Source: Combretum micranthum (lineage: Eukaryota > Streptophyta > Magnoliopsida > Myrtales > Combretaceae). Taken from it: 64,000 nt of DNA. Location: the NCBI GenBank assembly GCA_024138025.1, contig JAMXBD010000965.1, positions 434,001 through 498,000 on the forward strand. The letters are read 5' to 3'. This document shows, one piece after another, positions 33,352 through 44,506 of this stretch; position 1 is the stretch's first letter; each line of letters opens with the position of its first letter. The notes beneath the pieces were generated by a model, which searched no databases, was not told where the DNA came from, and saw nothing but the letters and a program-made list of their open reading frames with translations. A program made the position numbers and the translations under genes.

Positions 33352-33627
33352 AGCCGGCTCAAGGCCGCCAGCCTTTATCTCCAGGTGCCGGTGTAACATC
33401 ATTTTGAAGAAAAATTCATATCGAGTGCACTGGCATTGAAAGCTGCCGGCTTTCAACGTACGCCGGCCTTACGCCGTCGGCGTAGATCTCCAGGAAGCCG
33501 GCTTACGTTCATGTTTTACGTGAAAATTATTTTACGTAGCCTCTGATCAGTGTAAGCCGCCTATAAGCCGCCGGCCTATCCATGTAAGCCGCCGGTGTTC
33601 AGCGTTTACACTGTCGGCCTTGAGACA
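33352..33627. repeat. Cluster of GC-rich small palindromes, LTR F
   Basis: A GC-rich patch in an AT-rich LTR, built of variants of GCCGGC, GCCGCC and GCCGTCGGC. Perfect palindromes include TACGCCG-T-CGGCGTA (33470-33484) and GAAAGC with GCTTTC around TGCCG (33439-33455). Confidence 0.75.
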
Positions 33628-34122
33628 GTGTTGCACTATTCATCGTCTTCCTCCTCGGTTCGATTTTTTTTCTTTGATTTTTACACGTTAAAAACATACT
33701 TAAACTACTTCTAAGTGTTTATATATCATATATAAGGATATATAACAACTTTCAACACGTTTAAAAACATAAATATAGATCACGATTCTTAAATCATAAA
33801 GCTAGGGTTTTGGAGTTTTTACCTTATTGGAGCTCGTTTGATGTAATCCGAAGCTTGTGTTTGTGTTTATTAAGTTCCTAAGACGATTATAAGTCAGTTA
33901 CAATCCATATATTTGAACGAAAATCCTTTGAATCATGTCAACTTACCTTTGAACTCGTTTTTGAGGGTTTTCAGCTTTGTATTTCCTTTGATCCGAGCTT
34001 GTGTTTTATGATCTATTTGTTTTCTGTTTTTGATTCGTTTTGGTTGTTATTTGGAGTCTATTTCGTGCTGTGGAACTTGGGAATGAAGGAGTTTTGTTTG
34101 TTCTTCATTAATGGCCTTTAAT

Positions 34123-34128
<6 letters not shown>

Positions 34129-34159
<31 letters not shown>
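34129..34159. repeat. TA microsatellite
   Basis: About 15 alternating TA or AT pairs. Confidence 0.9.
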
Positions 34160-34161
<2 letters not shown>

Positions 34162-35614
34162 AAGAAAGGGAAATGAGGTTGCGGCTGTTCTCCTTTGTTT
34201 TCCTCCGAATTTGTTCTCTTTTAGTTGTTATTTTCCTTGCAATTAATGTGGCGCTGAGTTGGTAACCATCGATTGGTGTGAAGGTTACTTTTTGACAAAT
34301 TTGGTTCATGATTGAGAAAAAATCCGGCTCCTCTTTCTTCTTTGTATCTCCACCGAAAGTCAGCCGAGATTCATATATATATATATTAGTTTATTATTCT
34401 ATTTTAGTTTTGAGTTAATTATACGAGTTATACGGGTATAAATTAGCTAATATTTGGAAGTTTTTGTACAAAAATATGTGTATAAAGTTATACAAAACAC
34501 TTAGACTTTCAAATAATACAAATTTAGGTTATATATATACGTAGTTAATTATTCGTATAATTTTTATCTCCCGCGATTTGGATTTCTTAAGCTCATTAGG
34601 TCAATTTTTGTTTCAGGCTCCGATAGCTTAAGAAAACTCGGTTTAGAACAATAGCTTGATCCGATTATTTGTTTGGAGTTTAGATTTTGAGTTATTTAAC
34701 AGTTTATATTTTCGTTGTGTATTTAAAATCTTAACAGTTCATTTTTGGATCATCGTTTTCTGTTTAGGAGCATAAATAATCATTTATGCAGTATTGTACT
34801 TGATACAAAAATTAACTATATATATATCTCTAGTTTTGATACTGAACATAAATTATTATTAGCTTTTAATTTCAACTAGAAAATCTTGAATTTAAAGCTT
34901 AAGTCTAAATATAAACTCATCACTATTCGTTATTCTAATCTTGAATCATTATCGAAATAAAAAACAATCATTTAATCTCTATATTCATGTTTTCTTATTT
35001 AAATTTATTTGTATATCAGGTTTCGGGTCTAAATTTAGATCATATCTTGAATTAATTATTCAAGATACAAGATCCCGTTTTTGGTATTAACTAGGGTTAA
35101 GGAATTTCTTTATTCAGTTACTAAATATTTCATTTATCAAAAATCTAAATATTATTCTATTATTAAACTTCAATCAAAATCTAAATCTATTATCTAGTTT
35201 ATACAATCTATTATAAAGTCGGGTACTAATGTGAAAAAAAATTTCCAGCGGTTTATAGTAATGTACAAACAACTTTATTACAAACAAATCAAGTTTCGAT
35301 ATACTTAATATTCTTTCAACATTTTATCATACAACTTCCATTTGATTTTTGCCTAAATTCTAGTGCAACTAATTTTACAAGCACAATCATAAGTATGAAA
35401 AATAACGGGGAATAAACTCACTCAGCCATGATGATACCTTTCTTGAAATGGATGAGTCGTTTAGGATTTCCACTAATCGTAGTAATCTTCGGGATACGAA
35501 CGATCCTCCTTGAGATTATCTAATCAAGAAGAATACCCAAAATGAGTATTTCATGACGGTTCTATTCTTGAAGATTCTAAACTTTTCTTAAAATCACAGT
35601 AAAATCGTATAAAA

Positions 35615-35666
35615 GGAAATTCCAACTTAAAATGGCCATAACTTGCTCATTTTAACTCGGAATTCC
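35615..35666. other. Conserved imperfect palindrome, LTR E
   Basis: GGAAATTCC with GGAATTCC and TTAAAATG with CATTTTAA. Confidence 0.75.
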
Positions 35667-36823
35667 GCAAATAATATATCGTTTTCTACCTACTCGAAAA
35701 GATCTACCCATTTCTAAACTTATTTCCATAAAACTAAGTTGTTTGGGTTCCGAAAAAGCAGCGACCAGATTCTCCACGAATTCGCAAAAACTTGAGTTCC
35801 TCCTTTTAAATAAAGTTCACTTGAAGAGATAGATTTTCCAAATATTTTATAAGCTTTTGAAAGGTATATACATATATGTAATGACCCATAACAAATGTAT
35901 GAAGTAGATGAAGTTGTCTCAATTTATGCAAAAGTAAAGTCTTTGAATGATTTTGAACTTGAGAATTTTTGAAATATTCATTTTACTTTGAAAAGATATT
36001 GAGTTACTTCAAATGAGTGTTTCTTTTTCTAAATTTAATTTCTTGTAATTGTTCTAAATTTCTAAAGAATGATTTTTATTTTTCTAAGTTTAGATTCCAA
36101 CAACTTTTAAAAGTAATAACAATTTCATAAAAGAATATTTTTGTTTCTTGTGATTATTCCAAAAGAATTTCTAATACTTGATGAAAAATAAGCTTTTAAA
36201 AACCTTTTATTTATTTAAGAAAAATCATTTCTAGGCATGTTTATGAGTTTTTAAGAAACTTAATCTCTTCATTTAATTCTTAGAAAAAGAATCTTTAATT
36301 TAAGAAAACACTTCCTCCTTTATTTTTGTTGAGACAAAAATCATTATGTTCATGCATGAATATGAATCATAAAATTATGGAAATGTAAAGAAACATAATA
36401 ACTTGAAAGAATAAGCTATTAAAGGAATAAATAGAGTATTGGGACCTTAGCTTCATCAAGGTACCCTGAGACTAAGAAAAGACTAGTCCCTAAAAGAAAA
36501 GAAAATGTTTTGACTTGATGAGGACAAGTCTAAGACTAGAAAGACTAGTCTTAAAAACAACTTGAAATTAAATAAATTGCAATGAAGTAAATAAAGTGCA
36601 AGAAAGGTAAATAAATTGCAAGACAATGAGCTTATATGCTCTAAATAATATATAGCCATATAGATATATTAGATAATTATGAACATAAAAGAAACATAAA
36701 AGAGTTTAGATTATGAACAAAAACAAAGTATGAACCTATTGTTGCTTTCTTAACCTTCATGGTTTTAAAAAACACACACTAAGTTCATACTAAGTAGATG
36801 AACATAGGAGATTCTTGAAGAAA

Positions 36824-36832
36824 TAATACCTA
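36824..36832 (-). promoter_or_regulatory. Splice-donor-like site, LTR E
   Basis: Element strand TTTAG/GTATTATT with GT at 36829-36828, about 107 bases after the TATA box at 36944-36937. Confidence 0.4.
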
Positions 36833-36936
36833 AAGGAGATGAACTAAAGAGAGCTTCTTGGAAGAGAATTCTTGAGGAATTTTTAGAGAGTAACTTTAGT
36901 AATGAAGAAGTGTGAAAGAAGTAAAAGTGTGAAGGG

Positions 36937-36944
36937 TATTTATA
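36937..36944 (-). promoter_or_regulatory. TATA box, LTR E
   Basis: TATAAATA on the element strand, in the same CCTATAAATACCC context as LTR H. Confidence 0.6.
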
Positions 36945-37645
36945 GGAAAATATGGGAGATAAATTGTGTTAATTAAATAAATGAAAAATAAAACAAATTG
37001 AGGCATGGGAGAGGGGTGGCCGGCAAGAATCTAAGGGTAATGGGGAGAGAAAATTTTATTTTTTTGTTATTTTGTTAATTAAAAGTAAGAAATGAGAGAT
37101 GTGAAGTTGTATTGGAAATGAAAATGTGTAAGAAATAGGTGTATGGGTTGTAAGAGTAGGTTGTAAGAAAAAGGAGAGATAGATGAATAGTGTAGAATAG
37201 TAGTAAATAGTGTAATGTAAAGTAGATATGACAATTTAAATACCGATAGTAAGAAAATACGCGTATAAATGCAATATCTAATATTCTTAGCTATCGAAAA
37301 AATATGAAATTGATATTTTTGAAAATATTATATTTTTACGAGTCTAACGGTATATTCGGAATATTTTTACTATTCCGAGCCTCGAGACACGTTTTTCAAG
37401 AACTGTGTCCGATCGGGTTCAAGGGACACTCGAATTTCGTAAAACTGATATTTTTATAAAACCTATAGTTATTCCAAACTATTATAGCTAATTATTCCAA
37501 ATTCGTTTTCTAGGGCTAAAGAAAACGGGAATGCCGGATCTAGAATCTAGGTTTTGTACTAGCCTTTTGTTGACCTCTAGGGTTTCGGTTGACTTTTAAT
37601 TCTAAGATCAAACTTAAAATTAACCGAAAATTTTAGGGGTTTACA

Positions 37646-38595
37646 ATTGCAACTTCAAACTGCTTGTTTAAATAATTTTGTATGACTGCTTATTAATTGC
37701 TAAATTAATTGATCACCCCCAAATAAACCTTAATAAGGTTTGGCTTAAGAAAAATGAAACACTCACGCATAGCATCCATCGACTCACATCTTTTTCGAAA
37801 AGCTCTTACTCCTACGCGTAGAGTTGGATTGGCTGTGATCGTGTGGTTACACGAGCCATATTCTTTCCTGGAGAATTTAAATCACTCGGGGAAAGCAACT
37901 CTAGGTTCAGAGCCGAGCCAACCGAATGCTGTGGGTGAGGACTTGGGGACTAGTAGTAGAAGATCGAGGATCTTCAACCCCGATTCCCTAACTTTTGACA
38001 TGGAGGGGTAAATCCATTCTATATATGGTTTCCGAATTACTATATATATTTTTGTATTCATGTGATTGTTGCATTGCATGCATAGCATATGTGTGAAAGT
38101 TTAAATGAACTTGTTTGAAAATATGATGCGAATGAAAAGGAATATCTCACTAAGCTAGTTATAGCTTATACCCTATAGACTTTGTTGAAACAGGTATACC
38201 CATGGCTTAAATTGAGGATCATAACATTAAGGAAGTCATGGAATGATGTTAAGCTTCTATGAAGGAAATGGAATCATAAGATGAAGTAATTTTTGTAAGG
38301 TTCTTTATATGTAATGACTTATATGATTAGTGATGTATATTTATTTGAAGACAATAGAGGGATATGCCCCTAAGAATTGTAATTTAATATGTTTATGTTT
38401 TATGATAAGTATTCTCTTTGCCTTGTTACTTATTTATTATCAATATAAATTGCGGTACTACGATGCATTCCCTTGGTTGTGATGTATGCCTTATATATGA
38501 CATGGAAGCCTTTCCGTGACTGAGGTAGTCATTCCTAGGCTTTAGTATTGTGTACGGTGGACTGCCACGTTTAAGGTACCCCTCGAGGCGTGACA
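37646..38595 (+). mobile_element. Element D 5' LTR, last part
   Basis: Continues LTR D after solo LTR E and ends GAGGCGTGACA at 38595, directly before the primer site. Over 37750-37990 it differs from the other LTRs and lacks the GGC-GCC units. Confidence 0.85.
38000..38048 (+). other. Double hairpin module, LTR D (weaker)
   Basis: ATGGA (38000-38004) with TCCAT (38013-38017) around GGGGTAAA; then TATATAT (38020-38026) with ATATATA (38042-38048), loop containing TTTCCG. The second stem is low complexity and weaker evidence on its own. Confidence 0.5.
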
Positions 38596-38603
38596 GTTTA
38601 AGT

Positions 38604-38615
38604 TGGTACCAGAGC
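38604..38615 (+). promoter_or_regulatory. Primer-binding site, element D (one mutation)
   Basis: TGGTACCAGAGC, one change from TGGTATCAGAGC, eight bases after the LTR end. Confidence 0.9.
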
Positions 38616-39199
38616 AACAAGGATTTGGGAATTAGGAAAAAGAAGAGTAGAAGGATACTAGAAGATTATATTAATAGGATTTGATCTTATGTTTAAGAAT
38701 CCTTATGTCTACGAGTAGAACTCTATCTTGGAGAATATTAAAAGAAGGCAGGAAATACTTATACAAGAATTGGAGGATAATTAGGAAGATATGAAATGGA
38801 AGTATCGCGTAAAGAGGATTTACCTTAAATGTTGACCCAAGATTGAGAAAGGTGGAAATGACTTAGAAATAGAACATAGCAGAATAATGTGGAGAAAACA
38901 TGAAGGAGACAAAGAATTGAGACATGGAATGAATAAAGTAATCCTACCTTAGCAATTTCAATAAGCCTTGATGCATAGTAACCCTATTCAACTCCTAGCT
39001 AAGACCAATTAAGAACAAGATAAGTATAATGCCTCTTTTATAGGTAAGACCCCTTTTGTAAATAATACTAAGTACCTACGTTAACCTTTAATCAGACGAA
39101 CAAAAATCTGTAATGCTTCTCTTTTCCTTAAAAACAAATAACATGTGCGTAAAAACCCTAATTGAAGAAAATATCTAATACGACCGCTTCATTTGGTTT
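38616..39199 (+). other. Element D leader, no recognisable ORF1
   Basis: AT-rich, with no open frame and no block resembling ORF1 of A, B and C. The distance from primer site to first zinc knuckle is about 0.9 kb here against about 2.4 kb in C, so ORF1 and much of the capsid are missing from D. Confidence 0.55.
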
Positions 39200-39832
39200 T
39201 AGGAAGCTACCCGAGGAAGTTATGCCACGATTAAGCATCCCTCTTGAAGAATAACAAGAACAAAGAGCACCCTTACCACAAGATCTAACTCAAGAACTCT
39301 TGACCACCATGAGATGCCTAGAAAAGACGATAAGAGCATATATGCAACAAGTACCCACGACCTCTGCACCCGTTCCAGTTATAAGACCCCAACTCAGGGT
39401 AACACCAGTATCATAAGTGCCTTCCTTCATGGCCGATCGAGACCCTAAGGCTAATATGCATAAACAACTCCAACCACTCAATAATCTAGTAACTCCTAAG
39501 TTCAAATGTTGGAAGTGTAAAGAAGGACATTTCCCAAACGTTGCCCACGACTGCAGCACAAGTGTTACTTTTGTGGAAACAAAGATCACAAAATCCATGA
39601 TTGTCCTAAGAAGAATGGTATTATCTGCTTTGGTTACGCAAAGAGAAGACATGGCGTCAACATTTCCTCAATAACAACGAAAGAATGCTACGTTTGCAGA
39701 CGCCTCATCTATAGGACCAAGAATTATCCTACAAGTGCCAAAAAAACGTGCTACATGTGCAAAGTGACGCACCTCTATATATGTGAAGAAATAAAGTCGC
39801 AAGGTCTATGGGATAAACCCACCCTATTCCCT
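39200..39832 (+). pseudogene. Element D shortened gag with zinc-knuckle series, cut by element G
   Basis: A short N-terminal part (TTMRCLEKTIRAYMQQVPTT, like the region before the capsid in C) runs straight to knuckles; the capsid is missing. First knuckle CWKCKEGHFPN, then a one-base frameshift, then one frame open from 39542 to the insertion: an intact knuckle (CYFCGNKDHKIHDC) followed by three degenerate ones (CFGYAKRRH, CYVCRR, CYMCKVTHLYIC). The frame continues unbroken on the far side of element G at 50548. D may be a non-autonomous, Gag-only derivative. Confidence 0.75.
39828..39832. repeat. Target-site duplication of element G (left)
   Basis: TCCCT, identical to 50543-50547. Removing G and one copy restores an open reading frame in D. 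Confidence 0.95.
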
Positions 39833-41448
39833 TGTTGGTCCCAGATTTGCAAACAAGAGGGGAGGGGTGAATTGTTTGCTTTTTAAAAAATTTTGAAAAC
39901 ACTTAACAAATTAAAATCTTCGGAAACTTCTTCTGACAAATAATTTAGAGAATCTGATTATAACTTAGATAAATATTGTTGCTTTGAAGAACTTAATAAG
40001 AAAAAGATTTGAACAACAATATAAACAATTATAACCAATAAAAATTGCAGAGTAATAAAGTGCAGAAAATTAAATGAGCCCAGAAATTTATAAAGGTTCC
40101 TCCTTGCGAGTACGTCCTCTCTTCCAGCTCCACTGCTGGGGATCCGGTTTCCAACCGGTTGTTCCACTAATCCAATTAAACAAAAAGAGATTACAAACAC
40201 CAATCAATCTTGTTCTATCTCACAAGCCTATATCTATTGGCTAAACACAGACTACAAGATTATTTGTAATCCTCTCAACAACTCTCAACATACTCAATAC
40301 AAGAGTAGAGAATCTTCAATCAAGAGTTACAATAGACACTCTAAGTATTTGAGCACAAGAACACAGAAGAAAGTAAATTTTGGAGTTTTGCACAAAATGT
40401 CTGACTAGTATTTGACTAGTGTCTGACAGAAAGTCTGATGAAGTAGAAATATAAAATTGACAGTAAAATTTCAGCTCATGTAATTCTGGGTTTTTTTAAT
40501 CTCGTCTCTTCTGTTCTTGTTTTTCCTGAAACATTATAATATATATATATATAGAATATCCTGGTCTTTATCCTTCAGTTCAACGGGCTTTTAACAACTT
40601 TATCTTTATCCATCGAAACAGAATTTGCCGTTGGAAGAGGAGAGAGATAGAAAATATCTCGTATTTTGAAAACCAAAACTGGAGAGAGATCCGCATAAGA
40701 CGCTTTGCTGGAATATTTTCTTGATATTGTGGAATAAAAACTAACAACAAGATGAGTTGTTGCTGTAACTAAAAGGATATTTCACAATTTAAAAAGATCC
40801 ATATCCTTACGGTTTTGAACAGATTTGAAATTTATTCAAATCTTCCCATAAAATCCGAGATTTAGATATATACCTTATCCGGAGTATTTTTTAACAACAA
40901 TCTTCACTTGATACACTTCACGTGATAGAAGATAGAAGAAATCACTATTCATCTGAAACAGCAAGCTATTTGAGAAGATGAACAGTAAAAAATTAAACAT
41001 CTTGAAAATTTCAAAATCCTCATGAGACTTAAATCTTCCCTTGTGAAACATATTAGATATACTTTCTAATATCTAATAAAAGAATTAGGCCTTCAATTAA
41101 TTCCTTGTGTGAAAAATCAATCCAATAAATCCGATTTAGAAAACCTGATCTGAACGTGATAGTGCTTTATACTGTCTGATGAAGAACCAGAAAACGTGAC
41201 AGTTCTTTATATTGTCTGATGAAGAACCAGAAAATCTAACTTCGTCTGAGATATTAATATTCACCCTTGACCTTCGTCTGATATATTAATATTTCACCCT
41301 TGAATTTTCTTAGGGCTTGAGGTTTAAAAGATCAGAACCATATTGTCTGACTTACTGTCTGATAAGCTGCACACTGCATACTAAATAAATATTATTATAT
41401 TTTATTCTTCTTTAGTTATCATCAAAATAAAATAAAGAGAACCTAACA
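39833..41448 (-). mobile_element. Element G 3' LTR, copia (Sirevirus-like), 1616 bp
   Basis: Starts TGTTGGTCCC and ends CCTAACA on the plus strand. It pairs with 48947-50542. Nine GTCTGA hexamers occur on the plus strand, two pairs exactly 12 bases apart (40421 and 40433; 41345 and 41357). A 40-bp unit with CTGTCTGATGAAGAACCAG is tandemly doubled near 41157-41236. TATA repeats at 40540-40553. Confidence 0.95.
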
Positions 41449-41462
41449 TTCTCCCCCTTTTT
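41449..41462 (-). promoter_or_regulatory. Polypurine tract 1, element G
   Basis: Element strand AAAAAGGGGGAGAA directly next to the 3' LTR: the expected plus-strand primer. Confidence 0.9.
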
Positions 41463-41557
41463 GATGATAACAAAACCTTTGAAAAATTTTGTGATTTCAA
41501 TTAAAACATTCCATGTAACCATAAATCAAAATATTCCAAAAAAATATCAGAACTTCA

Positions 41558-41570
41558 TCTCCCCCTTTTT
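41558..41570 (-). promoter_or_regulatory. Polypurine tract 2, element G
   Basis: Element strand AAAAAGGGGGAGA, a second copy about 100 bases inside. Multiplied polypurine tracts near the 3' LTR are a described trait of Sireviruses. Confidence 0.8.
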
Positions 41571-41586
41571 GTTATCAACAAATAAA

Positions 41587-41597
41587 CTCCCCCTGAG
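41587..41597 (-). promoter_or_regulatory. Polypurine tract 3, element G (partial)
   Basis: Element strand CTCAGGGGGAG, a shorter third copy. Confidence 0.6.
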
Positions 41598-41731
41598 CAG
41601 ATGCTAAAATATAACAAGAAAACATCAAATGCATTAATAAAACCACAAACTTAAGTTCAAATACAGACAAAGAGCAGAAAAAAAAAATTCAGTTCAACAA
41701 AACTAAAAACTTATCAACGAAAAGTAAAACA

Positions 41732-43694
41732 TTAAGAGTCTTCATGTTTCTTGGCAGGCTTATCCTTATCCTTATCAGCATCTTTTGATGTAGATTTTGA
41801 ACCAGATTTTTTCTTTGAAGAGACTGCGCAAAGCTTGACAGCAGATCTTTTAATTCTTGAATGAGTCACCTTAGGAGGAATTCCTGTTGGTACATAAGAA
41901 TCAGCAATCCGTTTTAAAGCAGAAGAAAGATCCTCTTTGGGAGGTTGCTGAGGTGGATCTTGTACAGATTGAACAGGAGGTTGAACGTTTTGAGATGGTG
42001 TAGATTGAGCATACTGAGCTATAATCTTGGATAAATCCAAGGGCATGTGAGGAATGATGCTCAGGCATGGTGTAGAATCATGTGGAGTCTGAGAGGTATC
42101 CTGAGTAGGAGATATAGAGGATTCAACTAAAGGTTCAGTTTCAGACATTTTTGGAGAGGATGGAAGAAGTCTGTTCACCATGAGATTGAGGAGAACTAGG
42201 TTGGACAGACTCAACAGGAATTTGTTTAGATGCAGCAGCTGGAGTTGAGATTGGGAAAGAAACTGAGAGAGCAACTCTTTCATTGCTGCAAGATCATTTT
42301 CCATCTTATTAATCCTCTCAACATCCTTACTAGTGGAAGCCTCAGGATCTACTGTCTGATGGTGAACAGGAGTGTCAGATGAATCAGACTCAGTGTCTGA
42401 TTGTCTTTGAGAGTGTCCTTCTTTAATTTCTACTCCTTTTAGACCAGACAGTGGATCACTTTTCTTCTTCTTCCTTACTTCCTGAGGTGCCTTCCCTTTT
42501 CTTTTCTTGTCAGATTTTCCAATACTTTTGTCTGACCTAACATCTGAAACAGCTTTGGGTCTATTATCAACAAACACTCCCCTTTTGAACTTCATCCAAG
42601 ATGGCAACTCCCTTGTAGTGTGTCTAGGATCAAAATACACTGCCATATCATTGGAGAACCACACTTTTTCTTGAAAATGAATTCCCATGTGATGCAGTGT
42701 GTGTGCATCGACCTTTTTTAGCTCAAAACGATGGACAGACCTTTTTGGAAGCTTGAATTTCTTCCATTTCAGCAGACTTATTATCAAATGTCCAAAAGGT
42801 TTTCTTTGCATTTGTCAGAGCATGACACAGAAGTTTCCCAGCAACATCTACTTTTTTCTTTTTGGTCATTCCTAAAATTATTTTTGCTTCATCCACCGAA
42901 ATAGATGTTCTACTGCCTTGCTTCGGGAAAATACATGAACAAACTATCTTATGCAGTAATCTGACAATCAGTGGAAATTGTAAAATAAAAACATCTCTTT
43001 CAACCTTTGTTTCGAAATTATCATTCAACAAGTTGAACAGCTGTTGTCTTCCAAGTAATGCTAGTTCAACTGAGTCCTCACAATCATCTAATCCCAAGAA
43101 GTTTATCAAATCTTTGCGAGTAAAAGTGACATCTTTACCGCAAACCTAGAACACAATTTGTTCTTCTTTTCCAGATTAAGATTCTTATAGAATTCTAGAA
43201 CAATTTCTCCATAATCACAGGTTTTGAGAGTACACAATTTTTTGCATTTATTTCCTCAAGAAACTCATCAATGTGTAACCTCGTTCGACAAAGAAGCTTA
43301 TATCTATGAAATAACATTCCCCTATTTTAGAATTTTTCTCACAGCATATCGAGACACTCCAGAACCCTTCTTAGTAGATAAAGAAGATTTCTTTACCTGT
43401 TTTGCAGGAACCCTAGGTTCGTCTGACGAACTATCTGACGAAGCAGCCTTTGAGGAGTCATCATCGTCTGATTCTTGAACGGAATCTGTTTCTCTTTAGA
43501 TTGATCTGATGAGGTTCGTTCACTAGGAGATGAAGTGGAGTTGCTAGGGTTAGGGTTTGGATTAGGAACATCTGATTGGGGTTCATCAGATTGTGGAGAA
43601 GTGAAGAATCAGTGTCTGATATCTCCATTGGAGTTAAAGAAGACCGTGCTCGAGAGAAGACAGCAGCAACTCTGGATGATTTTCGTGGAGGCAT
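41732..43694 (-). pseudogene. Element G envelope-like third gene, broken
   Basis: The position after RNase H and before the 3' LTR, and the size (about 650 codons if intact), match the envelope-like frame of Sireviruses such as SIRE1; its function in plants is not established. It starts at 43694 (MPPRKSSRVAAVFSRARSS), and frames change near 43465, 43110 and 42770. The last part (41732-42811) contains lysine-rich segments, a short coiled coil (about 42270-42330), proline- and glutamine-rich tracts and a lysine-rich end. I see no signal peptide. A leucine-rich stretch near 42150-42240 is probably out of frame and not a membrane segment. Several GTCTGA hexamers lie inside. Confidence 0.78.
43421..43438. 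repeat. TCAGAC grid in envelope-like gene
   Basis: GTCTGA (43421) and ATCTGA (43433) on the plus strand, exactly 12 bases apart. Confidence 0.7.
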
Positions 43695-43846
43695 AATGAT
43701 GATTTTTGAAGATTGATTTGAAGAAGAGAAAACGAAGATATTGAGAAAGAGAAGATATAAATGAAGACAGTTACCAATAATTTTATTGGGTAATTCGAAA
43801 CAGGAAGAGAAAACGGTTCCCTCCTTTTTTTTTTTTAAAAAACTTT

Positions 43847-43888
43847 GTCTGAAAAGATTTCAATATCAACGTCTGACATACTGTCTGA
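43847..43888. repeat. TCAGAC grid in non-coding gap of G
   Basis: GTCTGA at 43847, 43871 and 43883: steps of 24 and 12. It lies between the end of RNase H and the start of the envelope-like frame (43695-43904), where no protein is coded; nothing else is seen in that gap. Confidence 0.75.
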
Positions 43889-43904
43889 CTCAAGAAAAGA
43901 AATT

Positions 43905-44506
43905 TCATTCAAGCAAATGGATTACACACTCCAATTTCATTTCTAATAAACTCAAATCTGGTTTTATCAAAGGTTTAGTAAAAATATCAGCAAATTGAAT
44001 ATCAGTTGGCACAAATTCAACTTCAATATTACCATTTGAAACGTGATCTCTAATGAAATGATGACGAATTTCAATATGTTTAGATCTCGAATGATGAACC
44101 GGATTTTTTGTTAGATTTATGGCACTAGTATTATCACATTTGATTGGTACTTTTTCAAAACATAAGCCATAATCACTCAACTGTTGTTTGATCCATAAAA
44201 TTTGAGCACAGCAATTTCCAATAGAAACATATTCTGCTCAGCTGTTGATAGAGCAACAGAGTTTTGTTTCTTGGAAGACCAAGAAACTAACTTATCACCA
44301 AGAAATTGACAAGTACCGGATGTGCTTTTTCTATCTATTTTACAACCAGCATAATCAGCATCTGAGTATCCAATTAGGTTAAAATTGTTATTTTTTGGAT
44401 ACCATATGCCCAATTTTGAAGTGTTTGAAAGGTACTTGAAAATTCTTTTAACAGCAGACAAATGTGTTTCTGTTGGAGCACTTTGGAATCTTGCACACAA
44501 ATACAC
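43905..44506 (-). pseudogene. Element G RNase H domain, frameshifted
   Basis: Copia RNase H after the reverse transcriptase: YSDADYAGCKIDRKSTSGTC, SWSSKKQNSVALSTAE, then after a frame change near 44180 KCDNTSAINLTKNPV, SKHIEIRHHFIRDHV and ADIFTKPL. Acidic residues and the RHHF motif are present. A further frameshift near 44500 separates it from the reverse transcriptase. Confidence 0.9.

Larger units (their letters stand above)
31791..35257 (-). mobile_element. Solo LTR F, separate family, 3467 bp
   Basis: Left end TGTCACGCCCCGAGGG, right end GCGGTTTATA (TTTACA mutated). It interrupts solo LTR E, whose two parts join cleanly when compared with K. No coding or primer site inside or beside it. 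It contains a GC-rich palindrome cluster, two microsatellites and the double hairpin, and lacks the 51-bp palindrome of the other families. Confidence 0.85.
35258..37645 (-). mobile_element. Solo LTR E, second part
   Basis: Resumes after the F duplication GTAAT and ends AGGGGTTTACA at 37645. With the first part it makes an LTR of about 3.3 kb. TATA box on the minus strand at 36937-36944 (TATAAATA), and its start is similar to the LTR start of C and H. Confidence 0.88.

Noticed and set aside
37754..38011. 85-codon open frame starting MKHSRIASID as a possible host gene
   Set aside because: It lies wholly inside LTR D, overlaps the double hairpin region and has no recognisable domain; nothing suggests a real protein.
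42150..42240. Leucine-rich segment in the envelope-like frame as a transmembrane helix
   Set aside because: Flanking residues are polar and glutamine-rich, and another frame is polar across this stretch, so two compensating frameshifts explain it better.
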